From: an uncultured Veillonella sp.
GTDB lineage: Bacteria > Bacillota > Negativicutes > Veillonellales > Veillonellaceae
Length of the DNA stretch: 16,328 nt
NCBI GenBank assembly: GCA_900549805.1
Contig: URPV01000023.1
Location: forward strand, 1 to 16,328
Reading direction: 5' to 3'
Of the stretch, positions 1-7,336 are shown in pieces. The stretch's first letter is position 1; each line of letters starts with the position of its first letter. Made by a program: the position numbers and the translations under genes. The notes under the pieces are model-generated. The model did no database searches and was not told the DNA's origin. It saw only the letters and a program-made list of their open reading frames with translations.

Positions 1-14
1 ACTTAAATAACATA

Positions 15-41
15 AAAAGCCCTCTCTTAGAGAGGGCTTTT
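15..41. terminator. Intrinsic terminator of an upstream gene outside the window
   Basis: An 8-bp perfect stem GCCCTCTC/GAGAGGGC (19-26 and 30-37) closes a three-base TTA loop. It is extended by AAAA on the left pairing with TTTT on the right, so it could work on either strand. It probably ends the unseen gene to the left of the window. Confidence 0.85.
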
Positions 42-64
42 GTGCTTTATCGGTCTTAAGAAGG

Positions 65-70
65 TATAAT
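65..70 (+). promoter_or_regulatory. Possible -10 box (TATAAT) upstream of the first gene
   Basis: A perfect TATAAT hexamer lies just after the terminator, where a promoter for the next gene would be expected. No convincing -35 hexamer is seen at 16-18 bases; TTGTGC at 40-45 is too far away. If used, the transcript would have a leader of about 240 bases before the gene at 317. Confidence 0.3.
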
Positions 71-119
71 ATGAATATAGAATATAAAGCGTTTGTTGTT
101 AGTTTATAGGATACTTTTC

Positions 120-287
120 ATGGCGACTTGGTTTGGCATTTGAAAACTAGAGAACGACTATTTAGCACCATCTCTAAGGGGGTGGATCCAATACTCCGCT
201 ACTAGCTATAGTATGTCGTTAGTAATGGCTTTTATTGTAGTACATATACTTATTGGGAATCATCTTAGAAAATATAGATACAAGTAG
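120..287 (+). other. Possible remnant or very small membrane-peptide frame
   Basis: One frame opens with ATG at 120, meets TGA at 141-143, then stays open to TAG at 285-287. The part after an internal ATG at 213 would encode 24 residues: a short hydrophobic stretch (MAFIVVHILIG) followed by a basic tail (RKYRYK). This resembles the C-terminal end of a membrane protein. No Shine-Dalgarno precedes either ATG, so the likeliest readings are a decayed gene fragment or chance. It is recorded because it is the only protein-like content in the 255-base gap before the first clear gene. Confidence 0.15.
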
Positions 288-316
288 TGAGGCGTAGTAC
301 ATAGTAGGAGGTACTC

Positions 317-1207
317 ATGGGACTATTAGATATCTTTACAAAAACCTATAAGGCTTGGACCCTTGACTTAGGGGGCCATAAGCAAGAGGGGCTGACCCTG
401 AGTGACCTAAAGGACGGTCTCTCTGCTATAGGTCAGGGGGACTTAGATTTCCTAACCCTAAAACCTCATGAACCTATAGAGCGTGGAAATACTAAGGGAG
501 ACTCTTGTCAATTTATGCAAACTTGTTTGGATGAGAAGGGTCAATTCCATCTAGAGGTATGTCTCCTTAACCCAAAGGTGGAAGGCTATCTCATCTATGC
601 CAAGGACGGCTTATCCTTAGAGGGCGTAAGTACTATGATGGTCCAATTCTTGAAAGAAAAGAAAGTTCCTGACTATAAGAATTGGTATATAGGCTTAGAC
701 ACGCGGCCTAAGGCAACAGATATATTCCTAGGGCTGGCTAATATCCTAACCAATGATATAGACCTGAAGACTAAACTTAAGGTATGTGCCTATAATCCTT
801 ACCAGTACTTCTTAGCACACAAGGATATGTTTGAAGATATAGGCCTTGAGTCATCTGATTCTATTTCTATTATGTGGCAGGGCTTTGCTCATGAGTTAGA
901 GGTAGCTGGTCTAGCTGTCTATATGGATTGGAAGACAGAATTAGAGGACTTCCTTTGGCTCTTACAGCCTCTAGCTGACCGCCAGGGCTTATCCCTTGAC
1001 CAATCATGGTGTCTGGAGTCGGATTCCATTCCCCTTTGGTCCCAAGCTATAGATGAAACGTGGAATCAAGAGGGCTATTGTTTAGGCTCTATGGATCTTG
1101 ATGCGGATGGCTACTTCTTAGTCATAATGAAGAAAGAGGCCTTAGAAGAGGCAGAATCCTTAGCTGCTAAGCTTGGCCTTAGCTTTATGAAGGCGGCCCA
1201 GGCCTAA
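317..1207 (+). CDS. Uncharacterised protein, possible DUF6630-like C-terminal region
   Basis: This 296-residue soluble protein is not one I recognise with confidence. There is no signal peptide or membrane segment, and it is acidic with many Trp, Asp and Leu residues. The N-terminal part (about 1-125) has a GLTLSDLKDGL segment and a short strand-rich stretch around 66-95. The C-terminal part (about 185-296) contains VYMDWKTELEDFLWLL (201-216) and LDADGYFLVIM (261-271), then a final helix. That pattern resembles my memory of DUF6630 proteins, which is tentative. The start is well supported by AGGAGGT at 306-312, four bases before ATG. It stands alone between a terminator and the next gene's own leader, with no partner gene to suggest a job. 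A cargo or immunity-type accessory protein is possible, but nothing shows it directly. Confidence 0.8.
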   Translation: MGLLDIFTKTYKAWTLDLGGHKQEGLTLSDLKDGLSAIGQGDLDFLTLKPHEPIERGNTKGDSCQFMQTCLDEKGQFHLEVCLLNPKVEGYLIYAKDGLSLEGVSTMMVQFLKEKKVPDYKNWYIGLDTRPKATDIFLGLANILTNDIDLKTKLKVCAYNPYQYFLAHKDMFEDIGLESSDSISIMWQGFAHELEVAGLAVYMDWKTELEDFLWLLQPLADRQGLSLDQSWCLESDSIPLWSQAIDETWNQEGYCLGSMDLDADGYFLVIMKKEALEEAESLAAKLGLSFMKAAQA

Positions 1208-1234
1208 GATGATGGATAATCTTTCTCAATAAAA

Positions 1235-1250
1235 TGTATCCATGGATACA
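1235..1250. promoter_or_regulatory. Perfect 16-bp palindrome, candidate operator
   Basis: TGTATCCATGGATACA reads the same on both strands. It lies 27 bases after the preceding stop codon and 117 bases before the ATG of the DUF438/PAS gene. No T-tract follows, so it does not look like a terminator. A dimeric repressor or activator site is the simplest reading. I cannot name the regulator, and no second copy was seen in the other gaps of the window. Confidence 0.45.
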
Positions 1251-1367
1251 GAATCTTAGTTCTTAATCTTGTATGATATGACCATAAAGAATCATTAAGA
1301 GGAATGAGAAGTAATTAATTTTGTCCTTGTTCCTATCGATAGAGATTAAGTATGTGAGGTGAGCCCT

Positions 1368-2855
1368 ATGGCTAAGACATTAGATTTATCCAAATCTGTT
1401 TATGATTTGGTAAAAGAATATCCAGAAGTTGTAGACATTATGAAAGAGTTGGGCTTTAGCGAAATTACCAATAAGGTGATGCTAAATTCTGTTGGTAAGA
1501 TTATGACCATTCCTAAGGGAGCTAAGATGAAAGGTATTCCTATGCCAGATATCATCGCAGCCTTCATGGAGCATGGTTTTTCCCTGGCCGGAGATATGCC
1601 TGAAGGGATTTCCCCTGATGGAGTAGCTAAAGCTAAAAGAGAATCTAAGGAAGACGGTCAACGAGTAGAGCAACTCAAAGGCTACTTAAAACGCTTGGGT
1701 AAGGGCGAAGAATTGTCTGAAGTACGGTCTGATTTTGCCAGCCAATTCGCCCATGTAGATGCGTCGGAAATTATGAAAGCCGAACAAGGGCTCATGAAGG
1801 ATGGTGTTCCTTTGGAAGAAGTGCAACAATTGTGCGACCTTCATTCAGCCCTCTTCCATGGTTCTACCATTCACGAACAAATGGAAGCAGAACATGCCAA
1901 GGTTGAAGCAGCTCTAGAATCCCAAGATAAGTCAGGTAGCCTAGCAACCCTGCTGGCCACACCAGGTCATCCGCTAGCCCTTATGACGGAAGAAAATAAA
2001 GCGTTAGATGCTTTTTTAAGAAAGACTAAGGAAAAGGTAGCAGCTGGCTCTGTATCCGACCAAGACTTGGCATCTATTCGTCAACTGTCTACCCACTATG
2101 AAAAGAAGGGAGACCTACTCTATCCAAACTTAAAGGTTAAGTATGATATTTCTGGCCCATCCATGGTGATGTGGACCGTAGACGATGATATTCGAGACCA
2201 ATTGGGGAAATTAGCCAAACGAAAAGATCACGATAAGACTTGGCTAGAAGATCTAGATGGGGTTCTAACACGGGCCCAAGAGATGATTTACAAGGAGCAA
2301 AATATTCTCTTCCCAATTTGTTCCGAAAACTTCAGCCAAGAAGATTGGTATGCTATTTATGAAGATAGCAAGGCCTATGAACCGATCTTTGATCTCCCAG
2401 CTCCTCACTGGCCAGAAGCTGATAAAGCCTTGGCTGTAAGCCCTTCTAGCAAGTTCGATGTGTCTAAGGCTGACATCGTTTTAGGGGGTGGTCGATTTAC
2501 GGTGGCCCAACTAGAGGCTATGCTTAACACCATGCCTATGGAAGTGACCTTTGTTGATGCGGATGATACTAATCGCTACTTCAATGAAGGGGAAGAAAAA
2601 ATCTTCAAGCGCCCTCTTACAGCTCTTGGTCGTAAGGTCTTTGATTGCCATCCACCAAAAATTCAACCAATCGTTCAAAATATCGTGGATGCTCTCCGCA
2701 AGGGTGAGCGTGATAATGTGTCTGTATGGATGGAAAAAAGAAACCGTCCGGTATATGTTAGCTATATAGCGGTACGGGATAAGGACAAAAATTACATTGG
2801 CGTTTTGGAATTGGTGCAGGATATGACCTTTGCTAGAGACCATTTTGTAAAATAA
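1368..2855 (+). CDS. DUF1858-DUF438-hemerythrin-PAS sensor-like protein
   Basis: This is a cytoplasmic 495-residue multidomain protein of the DUF438 family. In order it has a DUF1858 domain (about 3-75), a DUF438 helical segment (about 95-165, including EEVQQLCDLHSALF), a hemerythrin-like four-helix region (about 195-325, with GHPLALMTEEN, STHYEKKGDLLYP and MIYKEQNILFP), and a C-terminal PAS domain (about 365-495) bearing the family's DCHPP motif. Hemerythrin-like regions bind non-haem iron and can sense oxygen or nitric oxide; PAS domains sense ligands or redox state. An iron-dependent stress sensor is therefore a reasonable inference, but the family has no agreed function. GAGGTGA at 1356-1362 decides the start: it fits ATG at 1368 with five bases of spacing and overlaps the in-frame GTG at 1359, which is therefore unlikely to be used. 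No clear promoter is seen. The gene appears monocistronic and ends at a terminator. Confidence 0.9.
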   Translation: MAKTLDLSKSVYDLVKEYPEVVDIMKELGFSEITNKVMLNSVGKIMTIPKGAKMKGIPMPDIIAAFMEHGFSLAGDMPEGISPDGVAKAKRESKEDGQRVEQLKGYLKRLGKGEELSEVRSDFASQFAHVDASEIMKAEQGLMKDGVPLEEVQQLCDLHSALFHGSTIHEQMEAEHAKVEAALESQDKSGSLATLLATPGHPLALMTEENKALDAFLRKTKEKVAAGSVSDQDLASIRQLSTHYEKKGDLLYPNLKVKYDISGPSMVMWTVDDDIRDQLGKLAKRKDHDKTWLEDLDGVLTRAQEMIYKEQNILFPICSENFSQEDWYAIYEDSKAYEPIFDLPAPHWPEADKALAVSPSSKFDVSKADIVLGGGRFTVAQLEAMLNTMPMEVTFVDADDTNRYFNEGEEKIFKRPLTALGRKVFDCHPPKIQPIVQNIVDALRKGERDNVSVWMEKRNRPVYVSYIAVRDKDKNYIGVLELVQDMTFARDHFVK

Positions 2856-2874
2856 ATAGAACTTAATAGAAATA

Positions 2875-2908
2875 AAAAGAGCAGCACCTAGTGAGGTGCT
2901 GCTCTTTT
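2875..2908. terminator. Bidirectional terminator between convergent genes
   Basis: A 15-bp perfect stem, AAAAGAGCAGCACCT/AGGTGCTGCTCTTTT, closes an AGTG loop. A-rich and T-rich flanks on the two sides let it serve both the plus-strand DUF438/PAS gene and the minus-strand sulfatase-family gene that converge here. Confidence 0.93.
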
Positions 2909-2940
2909 GTGTGTGTATAGTATTTTGAGGAGAACCTATT

Positions 2941-4791
2941 TTAATTAATAGGATCGTATTGACCTGTTTGATAGAATGGATCCCACACAATTTTTTGGTC
3001 ACCCAGGAGGGTAGTTAAGTCCTCTGGTTTAAACCGATAGGCCCGATTGGAGAAGTCTCTGCTTGGATCGTAGCGATCACTTGGGGCATGCATGATACCG
3101 ATCAAGAGGTCGTAGAGAAGGTCGTTGGTCCAATAGGATTGCTTGCGACTTTCTAACACCTTATAGGTATCAGGATACTTGTTGATATAGGTTGGGGACA
3201 GGTATACCCAAAGTGGGATGCGTGTCATATCAAAGTCAAAGGTATCTGGATTGTGAGACTTGTTGAGGCTTTCACCATGGTCAGAGAAGTAGACCATAGC
3301 TTGAAGGTTGAGGTTGTTCTTACCGTATTGGTAGATTTGGGACAAGAGATAATCTGTGTAAAGTTGGCTGTTAGCATAGGCTTCAGCCCCATCAGGGTAA
3401 GGGCCCTTTTGCCACTTGGAGAACTCATGTGGGTAGCGATCGTTGTAATAGATGTGTGAACCCATGATATGAACTACTACAAAATTAGACTTATTAGGGT
3501 CTACGGACTGTAAGAGTGGAAGGACGGCTTCATCATAGCGGTCTGAGAATTCATAGGATTCATGCGCCCACTTAGCTTGGTCGGCAGTCTTAGCCACAAG
3601 AGAAATGGCTGTGTCGTATTGACCAAAGACCCCTTGGTTAGAAATCCAGGTTGTGGCATAGCCAGCTTTTTTAGCTACGTCCAAGATGTTAGCCGAATCT
3701 AGGAAAGGCCTATCATCGTATTGGTTACGTTCGGTTAAGGCCCGTTCTAAGGTTGGCACCGTTTGCACATAGGAGGAGTAGGCATTTTGGAAGAGGATGA
3801 AGTCCTTATTATCACTGGCCATTTGTTCCTGCCATGGAGTGTCATCATAAGGGAAGTTGTGGTTATAAATTTTCATATAGTTACGGGAAGAAGACTCGCC
3901 GATAACGAGGATGATGGTGCCTGGTGTTTCCTGAGCTGCAGTGTCATTAGTTGAAAGTTTGAAGGAATCAAAAATTTCTTGGTGTCTAGAGTTGTATTCC
4001 TGCATTTCTTGGACGTATTCTTTTACATCATTCCAGTTGTGGATGATACAGGTTTTTGGCCAGAGGAAGAAGGGTAGGTAAATACAAGAGGCGATTAAGG
4101 CAAGGATAAGGACACCCCGGTGTAAAGGTTGTAAAGGCTTAGATTCTACGATTTTCTTCATGCCCAAGTTAGCCCAGAAGCAGATGAGGATCCAGACGAC
4201 AAAAAAGATTCCCACACCTACGAGACCGAGGACGCCCGCCGCATTTTTAACAAAGCCGAAGGCTTCTTCTGGATTGGTCATGTAGATGGCCAAGAGGGAA
4301 GCCGGTGTCAGGCAGTGCCAGGTAGTGCAGTAATAAGCGATTTGAATGAAGGGAATAAAACAGATAATTGGGTTGATGAGGGCAAAGATTAGGGAGACTA
4401 GCCTTGTCCACTTATGGGGTATCGTCAATAGGTAGTGGAGAGCAGATAGGCTCATGAATAGGATGAGGCCAAAGAGAAAGTCGTTGGCGAACTCATAGAA
4501 GTAGAAGGGTTTGGTGTAGGACCAGTGGAAGAGAAGGGGGAAGGTCAGGGCCCAGAGAAGGCCAGCAAGGGCATGACCCAGAAAAGCCCGTCTCAGGATG
4601 TGAGTCCCCATACAATATTGGAAGATACAGAGACCAAGAATGGTTGGAATGGCTAAGATAGAAATATCTTGTGCGTCTAAGCCCAAGGTGATAGGTTCGT
4701 AGATCCAGTCTAGGATTCCGAAGAGAATGAGGCCTATTAAGGCGTAGTGGAAGAGGGGATGTTTCCCAATTTGTTTTAGGAGAGACAGCAT
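2941..4791 (-). CDS. Phosphoethanolamine transferase-like membrane sulfatase (EptA/CptA family)
   Basis: This 616-residue inner-membrane enzyme has five to seven hydrophobic segments in the first 245 residues, then a large alkaline-phosphatase-fold catalytic domain expected outside the membrane. Family signatures are present: VIGESSSR with metal ligand Glu299 and presumed nucleophile Ser300, HIMGSH with His441 and His446 followed by a conserved RYP, and FSDHGES with Asp504 and His505. Enzymes of this type move phosphoethanolamine from phosphatidylethanolamine to lipid A or core sugars, which can lower sensitivity to cationic peptides. The nucleophile is Ser, as in CptA-type members, where EptA has Thr. 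The acceptor cannot be told from sequence. I prefer ATG at 4791: AAAGG lies eight bases before it, while the in-frame TTG at 4806 has no binding site. The gene is transcribed alone, divergent from scpA. Confidence 0.88.
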   Translation of the reverse strand: MLSLLKQIGKHPLFHYALIGLILFGILDWIYEPITLGLDAQDISILAIPTILGLCIFQYCMGTHILRRAFLGHALAGLLWALTFPLLFHWSYTKPFYFYEFANDFLFGLILFMSLSALHYLLTIPHKWTRLVSLIFALINPIICFIPFIQIAYYCTTWHCLTPASLLAIYMTNPEEAFGFVKNAAGVLGLVGVGIFFVVWILICFWANLGMKKIVESKPLQPLHRGVLILALIASCIYLPFFLWPKTCIIHNWNDVKEYVQEMQEYNSRHQEIFDSFKLSTNDTAAQETPGTIILVIGESSSRNYMKIYNHNFPYDDTPWQEQMASDNKDFILFQNAYSSYVQTVPTLERALTERNQYDDRPFLDSANILDVAKKAGYATTWISNQGVFGQYDTAISLVAKTADQAKWAHESYEFSDRYDEAVLPLLQSVDPNKSNFVVVHIMGSHIYYNDRYPHEFSKWQKGPYPDGAEAYANSQLYTDYLLSQIYQYGKNNLNLQAMVYFSDHGESLNKSHNPDTFDFDMTRIPLWVYLSPTYINKYPDTYKVLESRKQSYWTNDLLYDLLIGIMHAPSDRYDPSRDFSNRAYRFKPEDLTTLLGDQKIVWDPFYQTGQYDPIN

Positions 4792-4829
4792 GCTTTTACC
4801 TTTCAAACAAGTTCTACACAGATTTGAGA

Positions 4830-4844
4830 ATTATATTTATTATA
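4830..4844 (-). promoter_or_regulatory. Candidate -10 boxes for the phosphoethanolamine transferase-like gene
   Basis: Read on the minus strand, two perfect TATAAT hexamers lie nine bases apart (4844-4839 and 4835-4830), about 40-50 bases before the ATG. Neither has a good -35 at 17 bases, so the exact promoter is uncertain. The stretch is very AT-rich. Confidence 0.4.
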
Positions 4845-4892
4845 TCTATATTAAGATAGCAAAATTAGGGGGAAAAGACAATAAATAGAGAG

Positions 4893-4921
4893 TGGTCAAT
4901 TAGGGGTAATTGCTCTATAAT
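4893..4921 (+). promoter_or_regulatory. Promoter of the scpA operon
   Basis: TGGTCA (four of six matches to TTGACA) and a perfect TATAAT are separated by 17 bases, predicting a transcript start near 4928 and a leader of about 43 bases. It is the first promoter upstream of a seven-gene run and points away from the minus-strand gene. Confidence 0.7.
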
Positions 4922-4970
4922 TAGTATGTTATAAACTGCGTGGAGTATGTCATCGTGAGGAGGGAATAGG

Positions 4971-5843
4971 ATGGGAGACTATAGCTATAAACTATCGGTT
5001 TTCGAAGGTCCTTTAGACCTTCTCTTGCACCTCATTGAAAAGCATAAAATTGATATTTACGATATTCCCATCGTGTCTATCACCTCGCAGTACATGGATT
5101 ACCTAGATAATTGGAACCACTTTGACATCCACTATTCTTCTGAATTTTTGGTCATGGCGGCGACCCTCATGCAGATTAAGTCCCGCATGCTACTCCCTAA
5201 GGTGGAGCCGGCCCCAGAGGGGGAGGAGGACCCACGGGATGAGTTGGTCAACCGCCTGGTTGAATTTAAGGCTATCAAGGAGATTACGGCCTTTATCAGT
5301 GATCGAACTTCTTTGGATGCCAGCATCTATACGAGACCAGAGGAAGTATCTCAATTGGGGAAAGAATCCTTTTACTCCTTTGATGTATCTAAGCTCTATG
5401 AGATTTTTAAAGATACCTTTAAGAGAGCTCAAGAGGAGGAGGTCGAGCCACCTCAGGTCCAGGTAGAAAAGGATGCCTATTCCTTGGAGGAAATGCTAGA
5501 TACTATGCTCCTTAGGGCTCGATCAGGAGACCGTATGTCCTTTCGGAGGCTCCTTGTATCATCCCATGATAAGAAAGAGATGGTCACGGTCTTTATGGCG
5601 GTACTAGAACTCATGAAGCGTCAGGAATTGGTCATTATTTCAGGGGATAGAGAAGATGATATTATTTTGGTTAACCCTCATCACCTAGGGGAAGAGGAAC
5701 GACCAGAATACTTAGACTTGGACAGCTTGCCTGATGAATCGCTTACAGGCCAGGCTATGGTAGAAGATTATGAAGCGTCTACTAATGGGGATGCAGATGA
5801 GATAGAAGAGGAGGATAGGCATGGCAGACCAAGTCCAGAATGA
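4971..5843 (+). CDS. scpA: Segregation and condensation protein A
   Basis: This is the kleisin subunit of the bacterial SMC condensin complex. It bridges the SMC heads and, with ScpB, compacts and segregates the chromosome. The N-terminal signature FEGPLDLLLHLIEK (11-24) and following helices form the SMC-binding region. The C-terminal winged helix is recognisable at about 190-235 (RMSFRRLL, then FMAVLELMKRQELVII). At 290 residues it is somewhat longer than usual because of an acidic, probably disordered tail of about 50 residues rich in Glu and Asp. AGGAGG at 4958-4963 supports the start. It is the first gene of the operon. Its end overlaps scpB by 23 bases, and the scpB binding site lies inside the acidic tail's coding sequence, so the two partners are probably translated together. 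Confidence 0.95.
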   Translation: MGDYSYKLSVFEGPLDLLLHLIEKHKIDIYDIPIVSITSQYMDYLDNWNHFDIHYSSEFLVMAATLMQIKSRMLLPKVEPAPEGEEDPRDELVNRLVEFKAIKEITAFISDRTSLDASIYTRPEEVSQLGKESFYSFDVSKLYEIFKDTFKRAQEEEVEPPQVQVEKDAYSLEEMLDTMLLRARSGDRMSFRRLLVSSHDKKEMVTVFMAVLELMKRQELVIISGDREDDIILVNPHHLGEEERPEYLDLDSLPDESLTGQAMVEDYEASTNGDADEIEEEDRHGRPSPE

Positions 5844-6531
5844 TTCTAAGCAAGTGGCAAAGTTAGAAACGTCTATGCCGGCTAAGGTAGGAGGAGACGC
5901 ACCTTCTAATCTTAAGTCCGCCTACATAGAGGCTGTTCTTTTTTCTGCGGCTAAGCCTATGTCCTTAGAGGGTTTGGCTGATATCTTCGAGGTGTCTCAA
6001 GAGATTATGGCCCAGGCTGTTGAGTTTTATGGTAGGGTGTTAGAAACGTCTGATCGAGGTCTTCGCATCCGAAAGACCGGGGCTGGTATTGAATTGGTAA
6101 CGGCGCCTGACTGTGGGACCTATCTACAGAAGGTACGCCGCAAGGAGGACAAGCTATCTAAAGCAGCTTTGGAAACCTTGGCTGTCGTGGCCTTTAAGCA
6201 ACCGGTTACCAAGTCAGAGGTAGAAGAATTACGAGGGGTTAACTGCGAAAAAGTTCTTAAACAGCTCTTGTCGAGGTCCCTCATTACTGAGTTGGGCCAT
6301 AAGGATACGGTAGGTCGTCCAACTCTCTATGGGACAACGGATGAATCCCTCCGGTCCCTGGGCCGCGATTCCATCGATGCCCTCCAAGCCTCATTAGATG
6401 TGGAATATGCTATTGGCTCAGGGCCACAAACCTATCCAGGAGACCAGCCTCTCTTTGAAGAAGAAACCATGTCATCAGAAGAAGGCTTAGCATCTCCTAC
6501 AGATGAAGTGGATAAAGCTACTAAGGATTAA
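5821..6531 (+). CDS. scpB: Segregation and condensation protein B
   Basis: ScpB dimerises and binds the ScpA kleisin within the SMC complex. After a polar N-terminal stretch of about 30 residues, two winged-helix domains follow: SAYIEAVLFSAAKPMSLEGL (33-52) begins the first, and ALETLAVVAFKQPVTKSEVEELRG (116-139) lies in the second, with the conserved GRPTLYGTT at 165-173. The tail beyond about 195 is acidic and low-complexity. The length of 236 residues is within the family's range. AGAGGAGGA at 5807-5815 precedes the ATG. The 23-base overlap with scpA implies coupled translation of the two subunits. Confidence 0.95.
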   Translation: MADQVQNDSKQVAKLETSMPAKVGGDAPSNLKSAYIEAVLFSAAKPMSLEGLADIFEVSQEIMAQAVEFYGRVLETSDRGLRIRKTGAGIELVTAPDCGTYLQKVRRKEDKLSKAALETLAVVAFKQPVTKSEVEELRGVNCEKVLKQLLSRSLITELGHKDTVGRPTLYGTTDESLRSLGRDSIDALQASLDVEYAIGSGPQTYPGDQPLFEEETMSSEEGLASPTDEVDKATKD

Positions 6532-6601
6532 AATAAACCGATAGATGTAGACCTAGGTTATAAACTAGGGCACGACGTTATCAGGCATAGAAAGAGATTC
6601 A

Positions 6602-7336
6602 ATGGAACGTTTACAAAAATACATTGCCTCTTGTGGCATTACATCCCGCCGCAAGGCAGAAGAATTAATCCTAGCTGGTAAGGTTCAGGTTAACCGGATA
6701 ACAGTTAAGGAACTAGGGGTTAAGGTCAACCCTATGAAGGATCGGGTCAAGGTTAACGGCCAGGTTATTGAACCAGAAAAGGCTGTTTATTATCTCTTTA
6801 ATAAGCCAAAGGGAATTGTTACTACTGTAACGGATAGCCACGACCGACAAACCGTTATGGACTATATGAAGGACATTAAGGAACGAATTTATCCAGTAGG
6901 ACGCTTGGATATGAATACGGAAGGGTTGTTGCTCTTTACTAATGATGGGGACTTTGCCCAAGCTATGACCCATCCATCCAAGGGCGTTGAAAAGACATAT
7001 GAAGTGAAAATCAAGGGCCGCGTGTCTGATGACCACCTACAACATATAGCAGATGGGGTGGAACTAGAAGATGGGGTGACTTCACCGGCGACGTTAACGG
7101 ATATGGGTTTTGATGGTAAGACTAATGCGACTACGATCTTAATCACCATCCATGAAGGCCGAAACCGTCAAGTTCGCCGTATGTTTGAGCACTTCCACTA
7201 TTCAGTGCGTAATTTGAAGCGGATTGAGTATGCAGGGCTGACCCTCAATGGGGTAAAGCGGGGTGCCTATCGTGAATTGACCAAGTCTGAAGTGAAGAAC
7301 CTCATGGAAACTGGGATGGCGGTAAAAGAAGGATGA
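6602..7336 (+). CDS. rluB: Ribosomal large-subunit pseudouridine synthase B (RsuA/RluB family)
   Basis: The enzyme converts a specific uridine of rRNA to pseudouridine, for RluB in the peptidyl-transferase region of 23S rRNA. An S4 RNA-binding domain is at the N-terminus (MERLQKYIASCGITSRRKAE, 1-20). The catalytic domain has YYLFNKPKGIVTT (63-75) and the active-site motif GRLDMNTEGLLL (100-111), with catalytic Asp103, followed by the conserved HEGRNRQVRRMFE. Length (244) is typical. The upstream gap of 70 bases has no clear promoter or terminator, so it is likely read with scpAB, and this scpA-scpB-rluB order is common in Firmicutes. Its binding site is weak (AAAGAG, a few bases before the ATG). 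Its stop overlaps the next start as ATGA. Confidence 0.94.
   Translation: MERLQKYIASCGITSRRKAEELILAGKVQVNRITVKELGVKVNPMKDRVKVNGQVIEPEKAVYYLFNKPKGIVTTVTDSHDRQTVMDYMKDIKERIYPVGRLDMNTEGLLLFTNDGDFAQAMTHPSKGVEKTYEVKIKGRVSDDHLQHIADGVELEDGVTSPATLTDMGFDGKTNATTILITIHEGRNRQVRRMFEHFHYSVRNLKRIEYAGLTLNGVKRGAYRELTKSEVKNLMETGMAVKEG

Noticed and set aside
141..143. TGA as a recoded selenocysteine codon
   Set aside because: The frame has no homology or binding site, and no bacterial SECIS-like hairpin is seen just after the codon.
1359..1367. GTG start for the DUF438/PAS protein
   Set aside because: The GTG is part of the GAGGTGA binding site itself; ATG at 1368 has proper spacing.
2511..3002. Minus-strand open frame across the end of the DUF438/PAS gene
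   Set aside because: It is antisense to the conserved PAS domain and crosses the bidirectional terminator.
4792..4806. TTG start adding five residues to the phosphoethanolamine transferase-like protein
   Set aside because: No binding site precedes the TTG, and AAAGG falls between it and the ATG at 4791.
6552..6569. Hairpin CCTAG/CTAGG between scpB and rluB as a terminator
   Set aside because: The stem is only five base pairs with no T-tract, and the operon layout argues for read-through.
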